Positions 1 through 11,622 of a DNA stretch of 64,000 bases are shown one piece after another (within the stretch, counting starts at the first letter, position 1; every line of letters begins with the position of its first letter). This DNA comes from Tenrec ecaudatus (Eukaryota; Chordata; Mammalia; Afrosoricida; Tenrecidae). Location of the stretch: NCBI RefSeq assembly GCF_050624435.1, contig NC_134542.1:115241677-115305676 (forward strand). The letters run 5' to 3'. Made by a program: the position numbers and the translations under genes. A model generated the notes under the pieces. It was not told the origin of the DNA and did no database searches. It saw nothing but the letters and a program-made list of their open reading frames with translations.

Positions 1-865
1 TCCTCTTATTTAATTTTGGTAACTGCATTTTACAAGCCAAGCAGCTGCCTGCGAGAAGAGGTACACCATTTAGATTCATGGTTTCCAGTTTGAAATGTAA
101 GCCTGTCTAATCCTTTCGAATCATGGGATTACTCTCCCCAAGCAGACTTTCCCAGCTTTCATCGCGAGAATGGGCTCCCTGCCAAGAAAGCACTCTCACC
201 AGCTCTGGTCCTCCTGGCCCTTCCTGGTCATCAGTTCCACCATCTCGGGCCATGAAAGGGGCTTTCTGAGTGAATATTTGTACAGCTATTGCGGAATGTC
301 AAACACAAATTCTTTGTCCCATAGAGTCACTAATCTCCGCTCAAGATTCTGTTCGGAATTGTTATCAGGAAAGAGCAAGTGAGAGAGGGACTTGGATACG
401 TTTTTCTCTTAAGATCATTGATGTATTTAAAGTTTAAATAATAACCAAGTACAGATCAAAGGATTTGGATAAGACTAGGTACCTGTGAGTATAATGCCTC
501 CCTACAGGTGGCTGTGTTTGGAAGACAGGTTAAGAGAAGAAAGGTATCGTGAAATTCCCAAATGTTCCAGAAACTCTAGATAGATCAAGTAAGGTTTAAT
601 TGATCTATTTTATTTCTCTTTTAGTGTTCACGGTTATTTGTGGCTTAATTCCCTCCTCAGGTCTAGCAAAGGGAACCGTCTTGGATTTCAAAGGAAAAGA
701 GTTATTTGTGGCTATAAAACAGGTCTGCTTCACACACATACACATTCACACGCACACACACACCTCTGTCAATCATGTCTGACATTCTGAGTTCAGGGAG
801 CCTGGACAAGGCACCTTGCCATCCATGGCTGGCTGAGATCCTTCCTAAGTTAAACGGTAACAAGT
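1..865. other. Gene-free sequence, nothing recognised
   Basis: Only short chance reading frames. A small imperfect CA run lies at about 730-764. No repeat family recognised. Confidence 0.5.
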
Positions 866-1389
866 TGTGTTCATCTGGGTACTTTAGAGAAACAAATCCA
901 CAGAAACTCATATCTATATATAAGAGAGAGTCTTATATAAAGGGTAAATACACATCAAGAAAACATCCCACACCAGTGCTGCCCATGCCCATAACTCCAA
1001 CATTAGCCCATAGTTCCAACACCAACCCACAAAGTCCTCCTTCATCTCACAAACTACACACAATGATGCTGACTGCAGGAGGAAAGCCGAGTCAGTGAAT
1101 GTGTAAGCATCTCAGCGCTGGCAAGGGTCTCCACACGGCTGCTCCAGCACCCAGGGCTGTATGGGGGGTAGGTCCATGCAGTTTCTCCTCAGGGATGTCT
1201 TGCAGGAAGTGAGCCTGGCCAGCTGAAGCAGGGAATTGGCTAAGGCAGCTGCTCCCTGGTGTGAACATCACAAAGCAAGAGACCCGAGAACTCGAATGGC
1301 GAGGCTCACCGAGCCATTTATCGCTCTACCTTTCAATTAACCCCACATGAGTTTATCGGGCAGGTTGGCACAATGAACTAACTACCTCA
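866..1389 (-). mobile_element. ERVL-type (MLT2-like) solo LTR, antisense
   Basis: Starts TG and ends CA, and is flanked on both sides by the 5-bp direct repeat CAAGT (861-865 and 1390-1394), the target duplication size of ERVL elements. The sense 3' end (rc of 866 onward) resembles the MLT2 type ending in 'gtttctct...' before CA. It is homologous to the copies at 9273-9850 and 47275-47805. No internal viral sequence is attached, so it is a solo LTR. Confidence 0.75.
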
Positions 1390-1394
1390 CAAGT

Positions 1395-2730
1395 AGAGGC
1401 AAACAACCTAGGGTGTGGTCAAGGCCCTCTCACACTCAGGTACCTGGACTCATGGGCTTCCAGGCTGACATTCATTGCCCAGGCCGACGCCCAGGCATCC
1501 ATGTTGAACACTAAATCTGCTCAAGTTGTCATAGGACATGAAAAGTCCCCTTAAAAAAAAACTTCCAGGATGGCGCACCCTGCAGGGTGCACATGGGGGA
1601 GCAATATGTTCAGAACATTTCCATGCTGGTATTTATTCCTGTCTGTCCGTGTGTCACACTGTGACTGTGATAGCTGGGCACTATGTCATGCGTATTTCAC
1701 AAACCAGAAGGGTCAGCCACCAGGAACAGTTTTCAGTAGAGCTTCCAAACCAAGACAGACTAGAAAGAAAGACTTGGCAAGTACTGCTGAAGTGAGCCAG
1801 TGGGGACCCTATGGAGCATCACCAGATATTGTCCCATATAATGCTGGAAGATGAGCACTCGGGGTTAGACAGCACTTAAACTTGGGCATTCCAAGATTCA
1901 CGAAGGTGGCCAGAACTGGCAAGCCACTGCTCTCTTTGAATGAGGTCACCCTCAGTCCCTGCTGGCTCAGTGACATCTAGCAATATGAACAATCTGTCGA
2001 TTTACCTACACTCCACCTGTCAACATTGGCTAGACAAGAGGATGTCTTTTCCATGGTTAGAGTCTCCTTCCCACCACACTCTTGGGCCTTCCATTGCTTT
2101 CCAAAGCTTCCAATCACCAGGGGCTAAGGGGACACCCTTATGATGTGTCCCCACCGAAAAATGTTAGGGCAAGGGCTTTGCTCATCTCACAGTTCACACC
2201 TTCTCAACTGCTTTCCCAGTCAGTCTTCCCAGAGATGCAAGGAAGGCCTATCATCTTCTTTAAAAAAAAAAAAAAAAAACTACACTCTGATTTCAAAAAC
2301 TAGTGGTGATGAGCTTGGAACTTTGAGGCGAAGAGTTAGGAAATGCCTTGCTAGGTGGCTACAAGCCCGATAGCCGATTTCAAATGGAAGTTCCTAAAAA
2401 ACAGGGCGGCGGGGGGGGGGGGTTCTCTTTTTTTGTTTGTTTAAATGACGAATAGCATCTAACAAACGAGTAATACGTACAGAAGAGAAGCTCCCTGAAA
2501 CCTGAGTTGCCGTTCATAGAAGTCATCGTGGCTTGACTCTGCTCGCACTCCCAAGTTTCACTTTGCATTTCTGGGTTCATGAAACCCTCAGATTAAATGT
2601 TGCAAGTCAAAGTGAAACAGCCCCCGCCCCAGAGAAAACCACACTGATTTTTACCTGTCTTCATGTCACTGGTGAGAGAGGCTCGAACCTGAAATCAGTC
2701 CATTTCACTCCAGTCACCTTTCAAAAATTC
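1395..2730. other. Gene-free sequence with a poly(A) and a poly(G) tract
   Basis: A run of 18 A at about 2262-2279 may be the tail of an old retrocopy I cannot identify. A G run lies at about 2410-2422. Nothing else recognised. Confidence 0.4.
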
Positions 2731-2906
2731 TAACTCCCTGCCACCGAGGTAGTCCTGATTCGTAGCAAGCTCTGCTCTGGAGGGCTGCTGAGGCTGTAAC
2801 TCTTTCCAGGAATAGAAAGCCCTGTCTTTTCCCTGCGGAGCAGCTGATGGTTTCAAACTGCTGACCTTACAATTGGCAGTGCAATGCCTATCCACCAGAG
2901 TATATC
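2731..2906 (-). mobile_element. AfroSINE-type tRNA-derived SINE
   Basis: Reads in reverse through the typical order: tail-end phrase near 2731, gaggctgtaactcttt (2788-2803), the gagcagctgatggtttcaaactgctgacctt block holding the B-box region (2838-2868), and the promoter-proximal end near 2900. Moderately diverged. Confidence 0.75.
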
Positions 2907-5096
2907 AAATTCTCCACTTACGTGTCATCAAAGTTGATTGCATTCAAAAATCTCCACCAGTGGTGTCAAATTACATCCCAAACCTGCATGGTGATTTGGG
3001 AATGGGCTTATTTATTTTGTGTGTGGGGGTGGGGGTGGGAATATGTTTAAAGAGTACTGCCTGGGCGAGGTCAGGAATGAGAATGAGTCCAAAAGTATTG
3101 CTATTGGGGTTCCAGTTCACACATGCATGAGTTTCTTCCAAACAGCGTTTGCAGAAGTCTCTGCGATCGGTGGGTGGCTTCAGACAAGATCTATAAATAA
3201 GGCACTTGTCTGGAGGAGGGCCCCAAAAGAGCCAATCAAAAGAGTGGTGGTGTCAGCGAGGATCTCCTGGGCCAGTTAAAGTCAAGGCGAAAAGGTTAGC
3301 TCAGAAGGTTATGGCAACTTTTAGGGGATTCCAAAAGGGCAGTGTTGACGGGTTTTACTGAAAGAACAGAGAACAATCTTGAGGACTTATTAAGGGAAAG
3401 TTTTAAGAAAACTGAGCATTGTGTCAGTGAGAAGACCAGGAATGTTGTGCCAAGGAATTATTCTTCCTTCCAAACAGTGTGCCCGTGAGGGTGTCGCCTG
3501 CCAGCCTAGGAGACTCTCACCCGGGAGCCTAACCCTATCCGCCCCAGAGTCCTGATCTTCACCCCTCAGACTTTTACCTTGTTGCTCCCAAGTGAAAAGA
3601 ACACAACTGGGGGCTCTTGAAGAGCCAAATCAGCCTCTTGAGCTGGTACAGGTGTGAGAGAGCAGAAATCTCCCAGGAAGGAGAGAGATGGAACCCCACC
3701 CCCAGAAGTGCGAAGACCTGGAGAGAGGAGATGTCAGGAAACAGAAGGCACCCATTGTGAAAATGGAAACATGTTTAAAAAAATTAAGTTTTCTGTGATT
3801 TTGTAGCAATATTTTCCCCTGCCTTTGAACTGTGGATGATTTGTGAAAACTCAGAATGCCCTGAATCCCTCAAAATAAATGTCAAAGGACACTGCAGATT
3901 TGCCTATTAATGTGCACATAATCACACTGCCAAGCGGAATCAAGATACGATCGAGGAATCAGGATAGATAAATAAGAGAGAAGAACTTTGGAAAGTAAAG
4001 ACCCAAAGAAGGATTTCTTTTTCACCTTTTACCCGAACAGCTGATATGAGTCCTATTTGAAAAGCTCTTGGGACTTAAAATGCTCCAACCAGACTTAGGA
4101 CCCAAGGTGCTTGTTGCTGGGCTCACCTGTGGCTGAGTGTGTTCAATAGCATTCACCTGGGGCCATCTTGGTCTCACGGGGGCAGCCTCCACCATCACTG
4201 TTTTGCCTGTCCACCGTGAGAGGCTAGGGCAGGGGCCACGCCTGTTATGTAAGGCTTCAGAGGAGCTACGAACCAGAAAAAAAAAAAAACTAGGAAGGAA
4301 GTCAAGATCCCATCGCTGGGCATGGACAAATGCAGAGCAGGAGTGGCCCAAGTCAAGGACCAAGGTCGCAAGAGTTGCAGAGGTAGAGCAGAGTCAGGTG
4401 GGAGCAGACCAGGAAGGGTAGAATGGAGAAGGCTTCTGGGCAGGCCGGAGCAGTTCCTACCTTTAAACTCCCATTGTCAGCTGCAGCTGGGTGGGGTGCT
4501 AACCAACAGGAAAGGGGGCAAAGGGACCCTGGTCACACTGAGGAGGGGTTAGCTGCAGTGGCTGCTAATGACAAATCTTTCATCCTCTAGTAAGGATGCC
4601 ACCAATCCTACTCTTGAGCACACACCTTGGCAACTCGAAGGCCTACCCAACCCCTTTTGTGGAATTGGGAGCATTTAGATGCATCGCCAGCCTCTTATTT
4701 TAAAAGAAAATGCGGTCCGTGGGTAGCACCGATGATTTGCACTCCGCATCTAACGGAGAAGTTGGAGATTTCCATCAACCTAGCACTGCCACGGAAGAAA
4801 GGCCCGATATTCTGCTGCCCGAAAGATTTGGAGTTCATTTCTACTCTGCAGCACAAGGGCCGCCCATCTGTCAGAACTGGCTGGATGACGTGGGCTTGGT
4901 GTCTTGGCGTCTGTTTGCTGTCTTCATTGATAACATCCCAAAGGCTACAAGCCGGTGAAGAGAAGCAATTTGTTTCTTGCCTCCACTGCACCGCCGTCCC
5001 CATTGACTCATCTGCCACCTACCTCCTGGAGGTCTTCTATGGACAGTGACTTCTACCTCTCTGCATTTGAAACAGCCACATGCTGGACACTGATAA
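2907..5096. other. Gene-free sequence, nothing recognised
   Basis: Contains overlapping reading frames of about 140 codons (+) and 107 codons (-) at 4627-5049, without family resemblance. A short G/T-rich run lies at 3018-3040. No repeat family identified. Confidence 0.4.
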
Positions 5097-5171
5097 CCAT
5101 CCAACTCATGGATGACGTGGCTGGATGGCTAGATCATTCAACTCATGGATGACGTGGCTGGATGGCTAGAT
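5097..5171 (+). repeat. Tandem duplication, 37-bp period
   Basis: The segment aactcatggatgacgtggct and about 12 further bases occur twice, starting at 5103 and 5140, essentially identical. A simple local duplication in otherwise unrecognised sequence. Confidence 0.85.
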
Positions 5172-6219
5172 ACTGTTGGACATTGTCAGTCTGGAAGGAG
5201 GCCATCGGGTCATTTGCCCCCAGAAGTCCATGAAGTCTCATCAGCCTCCAGTGAGCTCAGGAGTGTGACATTAATGCTCGCCTTGTCGTTTCTATAAAGA
5301 AAGGGTGTCTCTTCTGGAAACACGCGCAAGGAAGCATCCACAGCCAGCCCATCTTCCCGCCTTTTTGCTTATACAACAGAGCCATTTCCCTTAGCCTCAA
5401 AAACATGTGTCTTCCAAGCTGCAGTGAAACCGTTGAAAAAAATCAACCACAGAACAGCATTTTAATGAGAACATGGCTACCTGACACCCCACCGTGGTTT
5501 CACATGGCCTGGTGCCAACCTTCCGAACGGCAACCAGAAGCCCAGACTACGAAAAGGAGGGCGGGGCGGGGGGGAAGAAGAAAAAAAAAAAACGTTTTAG
5601 TGAGGTTGCTTTCTTGGATGGCGTCCAAACAGATTTCTCTAGAAGGACATAGGTTCTTGGTGCTACCGTTGGAGAAAACTTTCTTCCTGTTTTCAAAAGT
5701 TTTGAGAGAGAGTGAAGGGGGGCCACCCTTGAATTAGTACATGATGTCCCAAGCGAGGTGTTTTTAGCTCTGACGCTCTGCTGTGTGCGTTGTACCCAGC
5801 TCAGTATCTCATCAGCGTGCCTCTCCTCTGCGTACCCACTTGCTATCTCGGTAGTCTAGGTTACAAAACCGCAGGTGTTGATGGCGGGGGTGAGGGTTCT
5901 GCTGGCCTCTCTGAACAAAGCCCAAGTGTTGCTCTGGTTGGCATTTTGTGTTCAGAGAGTACCTGGTATGGACCCCACACAAGAGGATGGATGGAGGCTC
6001 TGGACCCCAGGGTGGGGCGACTCACCAGGGATGTCCTGTCCACGATTGCCAACTCTCTCATCAGTGAAGCATTCAGGGTGGCAGTTTCATTTCCACCTTG
6101 GGTTTCCTGCCTTAACCCCTGAACCACCTTCTTCAGCTGTCTTCCCTACGAGTGTACCAACGGCCAGGGGGTCATGGGAGTGCACGAGCAAAGGCAGAAA
6201 GCAGCGCTGGAAAGCAGGA
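5172..6219. other. Gene-free sequence, nothing recognised
   Basis: A G/A-rich stretch (5560-5592) and chance reading frames only. Confidence 0.4.
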
Positions 6220-6360
6220 GGATGGACGCCCTATGCTCCACAGATGAGGAGAGCCAGGCCCAGAGGAAGCCTAGAGGTTCTCTCGAGATCACCCAATTAC
6301 TCAGCAGCACAGACCGACATGGACCTGCCATCCTGTTTCCCCGCTAGAAGGACTGGATCG
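6220..6360 (+). mobile_element. MIR-type SINE remnant
   Basis: Contains the MIR core phrase around cagatgaggagagccaggcc (6241-6260) followed by a diverged version of the usual downstream segment. Ancient and partial. Confidence 0.55.
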
Positions 6361-6737
6361 TACCTCCACTTCTGCTCAGCAGCATCTCCATTCCTTAACC
6401 AGCTCTTGCACCGGACGGGCTGGACGCAGCCCGGCACCGTCCGCACTCCTCCGCTTCCTCACAAAGTGTTTAAACGATGAGGAAGACCAGGGGGAAACTT
6501 GGACAAAGTGCTCGCAAGAGGTCACAGTATCTGAAAGGTGACAACATGTGCACATTAGGCAGGGAGAAAATAGAACTCGTGCAGAGTGGGATGCGAGAAC
6601 ATCTTCAACAGCAGGCCCGCAATGAAAGACTAAGAGCCCACTTATGTATTTTGTTTTCATTTTAGGCTACTGCTTTCAGAGACTCTTCCAAGGCTGGGTC
6701 TCAACTAGATTGTAAGCACCTAAGCACTTATCTAGGG

Positions 6738-7022
6738 ATGTCCTGATGGTGTAGCCAGGTAAACGTTGGGCTGCTAACTGCAAGGCCAGTAGTTCAAACC
6801 CAGCAGCCACTCCACACGACAAAGATGAGGCTGTATGCTCCCAGAAAGATGTATAGTCTTGAAACCTTGTATAGGGCCTATGCAAGGTCAGAAGTTTGAA
6901 CACTGCTTCTAGGGCAAAAGATGAGGCTTGTTGATCCTATAAAGATTTACAGTCTCATCAACCCTAAAGGGCAGTGGTACTCTGGCCTATAGAGTCAGAA
7001 TCAACTTGATGCCAGTGGGGTT
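6738..7022 (+). mobile_element. AfroSINE-type SINE with internal duplication
   Basis: Begins tcctgatggtgtagcc, passes the B-box-like aggccagtagttcaaaccc (6784-6802), and ends tcagaatcaacttgatgcc with a T/G-rich tail. The middle segment with the B-box region and the gatgaggct phrase occurs twice (about 6780-6860 and 6880-6955), so the copy is longer than its relatives: a partial dimer or internal duplication. Confidence 0.7.
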
Positions 7023-7189
7023 TTGTTTGTTTGCTAATTTGTTATTGGGAGGGGGGGGCACCTGTCTGGGTTCCAACGAGTCCCATAAGGACCAGTTCCT
7101 AGTCTGCTATGGGCACTGCTGTGTCACCATCATCTCCAGTGCTTAGAACATTGTCGGTAGATGTTCTGTAAACGTTTGTAGAAAGAAGG

Positions 7190-7412
7190 AGCCGGATGCC
7201 CAGTGGCAGCTTTTAACCAATGGAAAGAGTTTCTCAGCTACTACCCCAAAGGTTGGTTGGCAGTTTGAATCTACCCAGAGGCACCTCGGAAGAAAAGCCT
7301 GGGGACCTACTTGCAGAAGATCACTTCCACTGACAACCCTCTGGAGGGCAGTTCTCCTCGGAAAACCTGTGACTGTGCTGAGTCAAAGGAGCCTCCGCAG
7401 CAACTGCTGGGG
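7190..7412 (+). mobile_element. Old AfroSINE-type SINE
   Basis: Diverged but in the right order: gatgcccagtggcagc near the start, aaggttggttggcagtttgaat (B-box region), a ggcagttctcctcgg middle and gactgtgctgagtc near the end. Confidence 0.5.
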
Positions 7413-9035
7413 TTTGCTTGGGTTTTCTGTGGATAGGGACCCTGCCTGTGAAATAAAGAAGCACTCCTCCCTGCTGCCCCCTCCTCGCCCCCCCCCCCCA
7501 CCCAGTAGAAAACTGTGGAATGCCTGAGGCTGGGCTGGATAGAGGTCAATAAAGAGACTGTCTTGCCATCTTCTTTGAAGAGAAGAGGCATTAAGGAGCT
7601 GTTGGGGGAGGCGGGACTTCACTCAGTCCCCCAAAGCTAAGAAAAGGTCAACCAGAAGGCAAAGACATTACCCTTTGAAAAGAAACGAATTAGAAGGGAA
7701 ATGTAAGTTTTAAGCCACAAGAAAGCTACAGCTGACAACCACTCAGCCCAGCTCCTACTTTGGAATGCGAGTTGAGAAACACGGTCCTACTCAAGAAAGC
7801 TTTCAGGCTTCTCTTTGGTAGCTAACAGGGCCCACCCCCACCTCCCCACCCCCTATTTTGCCCCTCCCCCTTTCTCAACTTTGAAGTGTTGATTCTTTCT
7901 GTCAACACCTGGGAAGGCAGACTGAGTTTCACCTGGGGAAAATGCAAATGAATCAGCTGCTGCGCAGCAAGAGTCAGAATGCACATCCCCATCTCAGTCC
8001 CAGATTTCTTCGAAGCACTGTACTCAAAGGCCTTCTTCTGAAAGGACCACTGACTCATTTCAGAAGGAGCCAGGGTGAAGGTTCAATGTGGCGACTCAGT
8101 GACCCAGGAAACCACTTCTCTTTGGGAAGTTGTTCGTTCTGATTCTCCTCCTCCGGTTGACTTTACCAAACAAATGAGTACCGTCTTTCACTCGGGGCAC
8201 CTGGTTGGCATTCACAGTGAGGAGTTCCGAGAAGGAAGGAGCGCTATAATTACCCACAGTCAAGAGGCTCAGTTTCTGGTGTCACATGGGTTGTCATAGT
8301 GTCATCGAAACCCAAGAGCAAAATGATTTTGGGAAAAGGAGTCAAGGAGGAATGGAAATAGAAAGAATCATGGGAGTGGGGATAGGAAGCGCATCTCTTC
8401 CCATCCCAAGGATGAACAGCAAGCACCCTTTTGCAGACAGCCGGGCAATGAGTACAGCATGACAGACATTTAAAGTTAACTCAAAAATTCTAGCCCAGAA
8501 TTAATTTGGAGGAAGTACCAGAGGAAGGAAGAGTGCCTTCGAGGGGGGAAGGCGTCCTTGAGCTGTTGCAGTGGCATTGAACTCCAACTTAGGGCACACG
8601 AAGTTCAAAAGTATGACTCATCTCCAAATAAGGTCCCTGCACAGGCTCAGGTCTCCCTGAGACCTTGACAGGCACCCAGCACCAGGGTGCCAAGCAGGAA
8701 AGCACCTCCGTGAGGAGAAGGCGGCTCTTGCTTGCTCCCACTGGGAACCCTTCCCCCCTTGGGCCCCTTTGGGAGTGGATTTGAACATCTAAGTGACATC
8801 TCAACCAAGCCAGGTCCCAAAGATCTTTGATGTGACCCAAGGAAGGGGCTTTCCTAATCACTTCTGCATTCCTCAGCTGAGGCTGGGCTGCTGCCTTGTA
8901 AGTAGCTACCGGTCATCTATGACCTTGTTTAGCCCAAAGCAATGTGTTGTTGATCATCTCCCTGCTTACTACCAGACTCTGGAGTAACTCAGTCAAGTAC
9001 AAAAGAGAACAGGCTGGGCTCCCCCAGGCGCGTAC
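7413..9035. other. Gene-free sequence, nothing recognised
   Basis: C-rich runs at 7490-7500 and 7830-7870; otherwise unique-looking sequence without coding or RNA genes that I can support. Confidence 0.4.
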
Positions 9036-9146
9036 CGTGTGTACTTGTGTAGAAGCCGAGTTTTTCAGCACATTTTTAATGCAGTTTTTGTGGTAAAATT
9101 GGGTGCCTCGGCAGATATTTGGGTCGGCTTATACTCGAGTGTATGC
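9036..9146. mobile_element. Short palindromic MITE-like element
   Basis: About 110 bases with imperfect inverted ends: tgtacttgtgtagaagccga at the left faces tcggcttatactcgagtgta at the right. The ends read as a diverged terminal repeat with a tataagccga core. It carries no gene, as expected of a nonautonomous DNA transposon. Family not certain. Confidence 0.45.
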
Positions 9147-9272
9147 AGTAGGCCTTCATCCACCACCCATCAGTCAGTTTGTCATACTGTGGTAGCTTGC
9201 ACGTTGCAGCATACTGTAAACTATGGCACAAGTTATTTCAAATACCCGCAGGGTCACTCATGATGGACAAGG

Positions 9273-9850
9273 TGTGGTGGTTACATAATCTGGTGTCAGT
9301 TTGGGACTTCAGAGGATTAAGAGTGGAGGGATAGGGTCTAGTCTGTCAATCAGGTCATAGCCAGTTGGACCTCTGTGTGGGCATGGCCTTCTCCTGAGAA
9401 TTCTGGGAACTCCTGTATTTCCTCCTTAGAGACTGAAGTCTCTCTCTGTCTCTCTCTCTCTGTCTGTCTCGCTCTCGCTCTCTCCCTCTTTCAGCTGTCT
9501 CCCCGAGAGGCACTTTACTGACAAGACACATGGCACTACATTGATAGATCCCATGCCCTGGGAGTTGAAGGAACCATGTGGAGACCCCTGCCAGCACTGA
9601 GAGGCTTACAATGCCACTGGATCCACAAGACTTCCCACCCACTGGCCTGTGATCTTTCTTGCATTCGGCATCATTGCATGTGTTTCATTAATCTGAAGAG
9701 AACTTTATAGATTGGTATCAGACATATGGGCTAATATCGGACTTATGGACTTCATCTGGACTTGTTCAATTGCTCTTGTATATAAAGTTCTTTCTTATAC
9801 ACATATGAGTGTCTATGAATTTGTTTCTCTAGTCTACCCAGAATAACACA
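9273..9850 (+). mobile_element. ERVL-type (MLT2-like) solo LTR, sense
   Basis: Starts tgtggtgg and ends aataacaca, with 5-bp flanks caagg (9268-9272) and caggg (9851-9855) as a slightly decayed target duplication. A TATA-like gtatataaag lies near 9779, where an LTR promoter would be, and the end ttgtttctctagtctaccca matches the MLT2-type terminus. A TC-rich microsatellite lies inside (about 9438-9485). Confidence 0.7.
9438..9485 (+). repeat. TC-rich microsatellite
   Basis: Interrupted (TC)n with GTCT and GCTC variants, inside the solo LTR. Confidence 0.85.
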
Positions 9851-10082
9851 CAGGGCTCAGTGGTGCTTCCATGCTAAGACAGACTAGGGGGAAGAAAATT
9901 AAAAAAGCCTGATGATCTTCTTCCCCAAAAGCAGCCAATTAAAACCTTATGGAACACAGCAGAACACCATCTAATGCACTTGCTTTGGACTCAGTATCGG
10001 GAAGATTCAGTCATTAGAGGAAGACATCCTGTTTCGTGTAAGAGAGAGCCAACAAGGGCAAGAGGAACCCACAGTGAAATGG

Positions 10083-10085
<3 letters not shown>

Positions 10086-10119
<34 letters not shown>
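10086..10119 (+). repeat. (CA)17 microsatellite
   Basis: Uninterrupted CA dinucleotides, next to the tail side of an antisense SINE, a common place for such repeats to grow. Confidence 0.95.
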
Positions 10120-10121
10120 AT

Positions 10122-10297
10122 CTCCCATGAAATCAATTCTAACTATAGGACAAAGTAGAACTGCCCAATAGATTTCTCAGGCTAAAATCTATAGGAGCAG
10201 ACTGCCATGTTTTTCTCCCAAGGAGCAGATGGCAGGGTCAAACTATTGACCTTTCAGTTAGCAACTGAGTGCTTAGCCAGTGTAGCACCAGGGATTG
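10122..10297 (-). mobile_element. AfroSINE-type SINE
   Basis: Antisense order: atgaaatcaattctaacta, then gtagaactgcccaatag, the gagcagatggcagggtcaaac block, and gtagcaccagggattg at the promoter end. Confidence 0.75.
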
Positions 10298-10589
10298 TGA
10301 ACTGACACAATCGCTGCAACATAGAACTTAAACATGTTGGGGGTTATGAGGATGATGAAATTGCCATGAGCCCTAGTCAAGTAGGCAGCAGCTGTCTATC
10401 GATCTCTCTATCATCTATCTATCTATGTATGCTCCTCCTTTTGGATGAAGAATGAGGGGAGCTTCTTAGTCTTTCTCCCTTCCCTTCGTCCCCCAAAGGC
10501 CTGCTCTCCCCAGCCTGTGCTGCGTGGAGCAGTGTGTCACAGGAGTCTATGCTGATGGCAAAACTCATGGTCAGAGGCGCGAGTGGTTT

Positions 10590-10700
10590 TGCAGATGAAG
10601 CAACCAACCGAAGCCCTAAAACACTAAAGAACTTTCCCAAGGCCCCCAGACTAATGCACAGCGAGATCTGTTAGCTCCAGAGCCCAGCTAAGCTCTTTAA
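10590..10700 (+). mobile_element. MIR-type SINE remnant
   Basis: Phrase gcagatgaagcaaccaaccg followed by actttcccaaggccccca, the MIR core and its following segment, strongly diverged. Confidence 0.45.
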
Positions 10701-10949
10701 CGGATCCCACTCCTTTGACGAAGGTACACTTGCTGCACTGAAGAAGCAAGTGTTCCAGAAGTTTCTGAAACGTCATTTCCTGCTCTGATTTCAGCAACAT
10801 CAGTCTCCTACCAAGGGGCTAGTACCTGTTTTATGTTTGTCAATCTCAGCCGTGGGTTCAAGGTCATAAATGTTTGTCCCTCCTCAAGAGCATGTCACAC
10901 CCAGTGTTGCGTGGTTTCATTTAGACAATGGGGTTCCAACTGTCACACC

Positions 10950-11070
10950 CGAATCAGAGAACACTGGTTTCACTTCCCTGGGTTCTAATTTACTCAGCTT
11001 TGAAATAGGGATCTATCTACCAGGGTGGGTGTGAGAAGAGAAGGGAGTAAAATATAAAGCCCGCCAGAAC
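10950..11070 (+). mobile_element. MIR-type SINE remnant
   Basis: ctgggttctaatttactcag and gctttgaaatagggatctat followed by a gggtgggtgtgagaag phrase, in the order of the MIR 3' half. Confidence 0.5.
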
Positions 11071-11191
11071 TTGACCATGACGTTGTTCATGCATTAGTGA
11101 GCACAGCATCAACAAAGAGTATTCTAATGAAGTATTTTTGTCCTTCCTAACCCTCTTCTGTTTCAACTCTGACAGCAGAGTCACTTAGTGA

Positions 11192-11192
<1 letters not shown>

Positions 11193-11227
<35 letters not shown>
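11193..11227 (+). repeat. (GT)17 microsatellite
   Basis: Uninterrupted GT dinucleotides in otherwise unremarkable sequence. Confidence 0.95.
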
Positions 11228-11229
<2 letters not shown>

Positions 11230-11423
11230 AAGGCCCTACCCCAGGTCTATGAAATGGGAAACACTAAGTTTGAGGCCCAGAGAGATCTGGCTTTTACCTA
11301 CTAGCAGAGCAGCTTCCTGACTGCACAGGGCCTAAGCCAAGACCAGCTGTTCGCCCTTTTGATAAGTTCCATAAGGGATTTTACCAAAACTAGGATGTGG
11401 GTTTAAAGGACTTAAAAAAAAAA

Positions 11424-11622
11424 AGTCAAACTCACTGCTATCAAGTCGATTCTGACTCTTCGTGACCCTGTAGGACAAGGTAGAACTGCCGCGAGTTTAC
11501 CAAGATTATAACTCAATGGGAGTAGAATGCCCGACTGTCTCTCCTGGAGCGGCTGGTTGTTTAGAACTGCTACAGATGGGTGGCAGCCCAATGGGCAATC
11601 ACTCTGCTACCAAGGCTCCTTA
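11424..11622 (-). mobile_element. AfroSINE-type SINE, well preserved
   Basis: Near-complete antisense copy: caaactcactgctatcaagt, tgaccctgtaggacaaggta, gagcggctggttgtttagaa and ctaccaaggctcct. A poly(A) run (11413-11423) just before it lies on the wrong side for its own tail and may belong to something else. Confidence 0.8.

Noticed and set aside
4627..5049. A 140-codon frame with an overlapping 107-codon frame on the other strand
   Set aside because: I considered a retrocopied gene but see no recognisable domain, poly(A) tail or target duplication.
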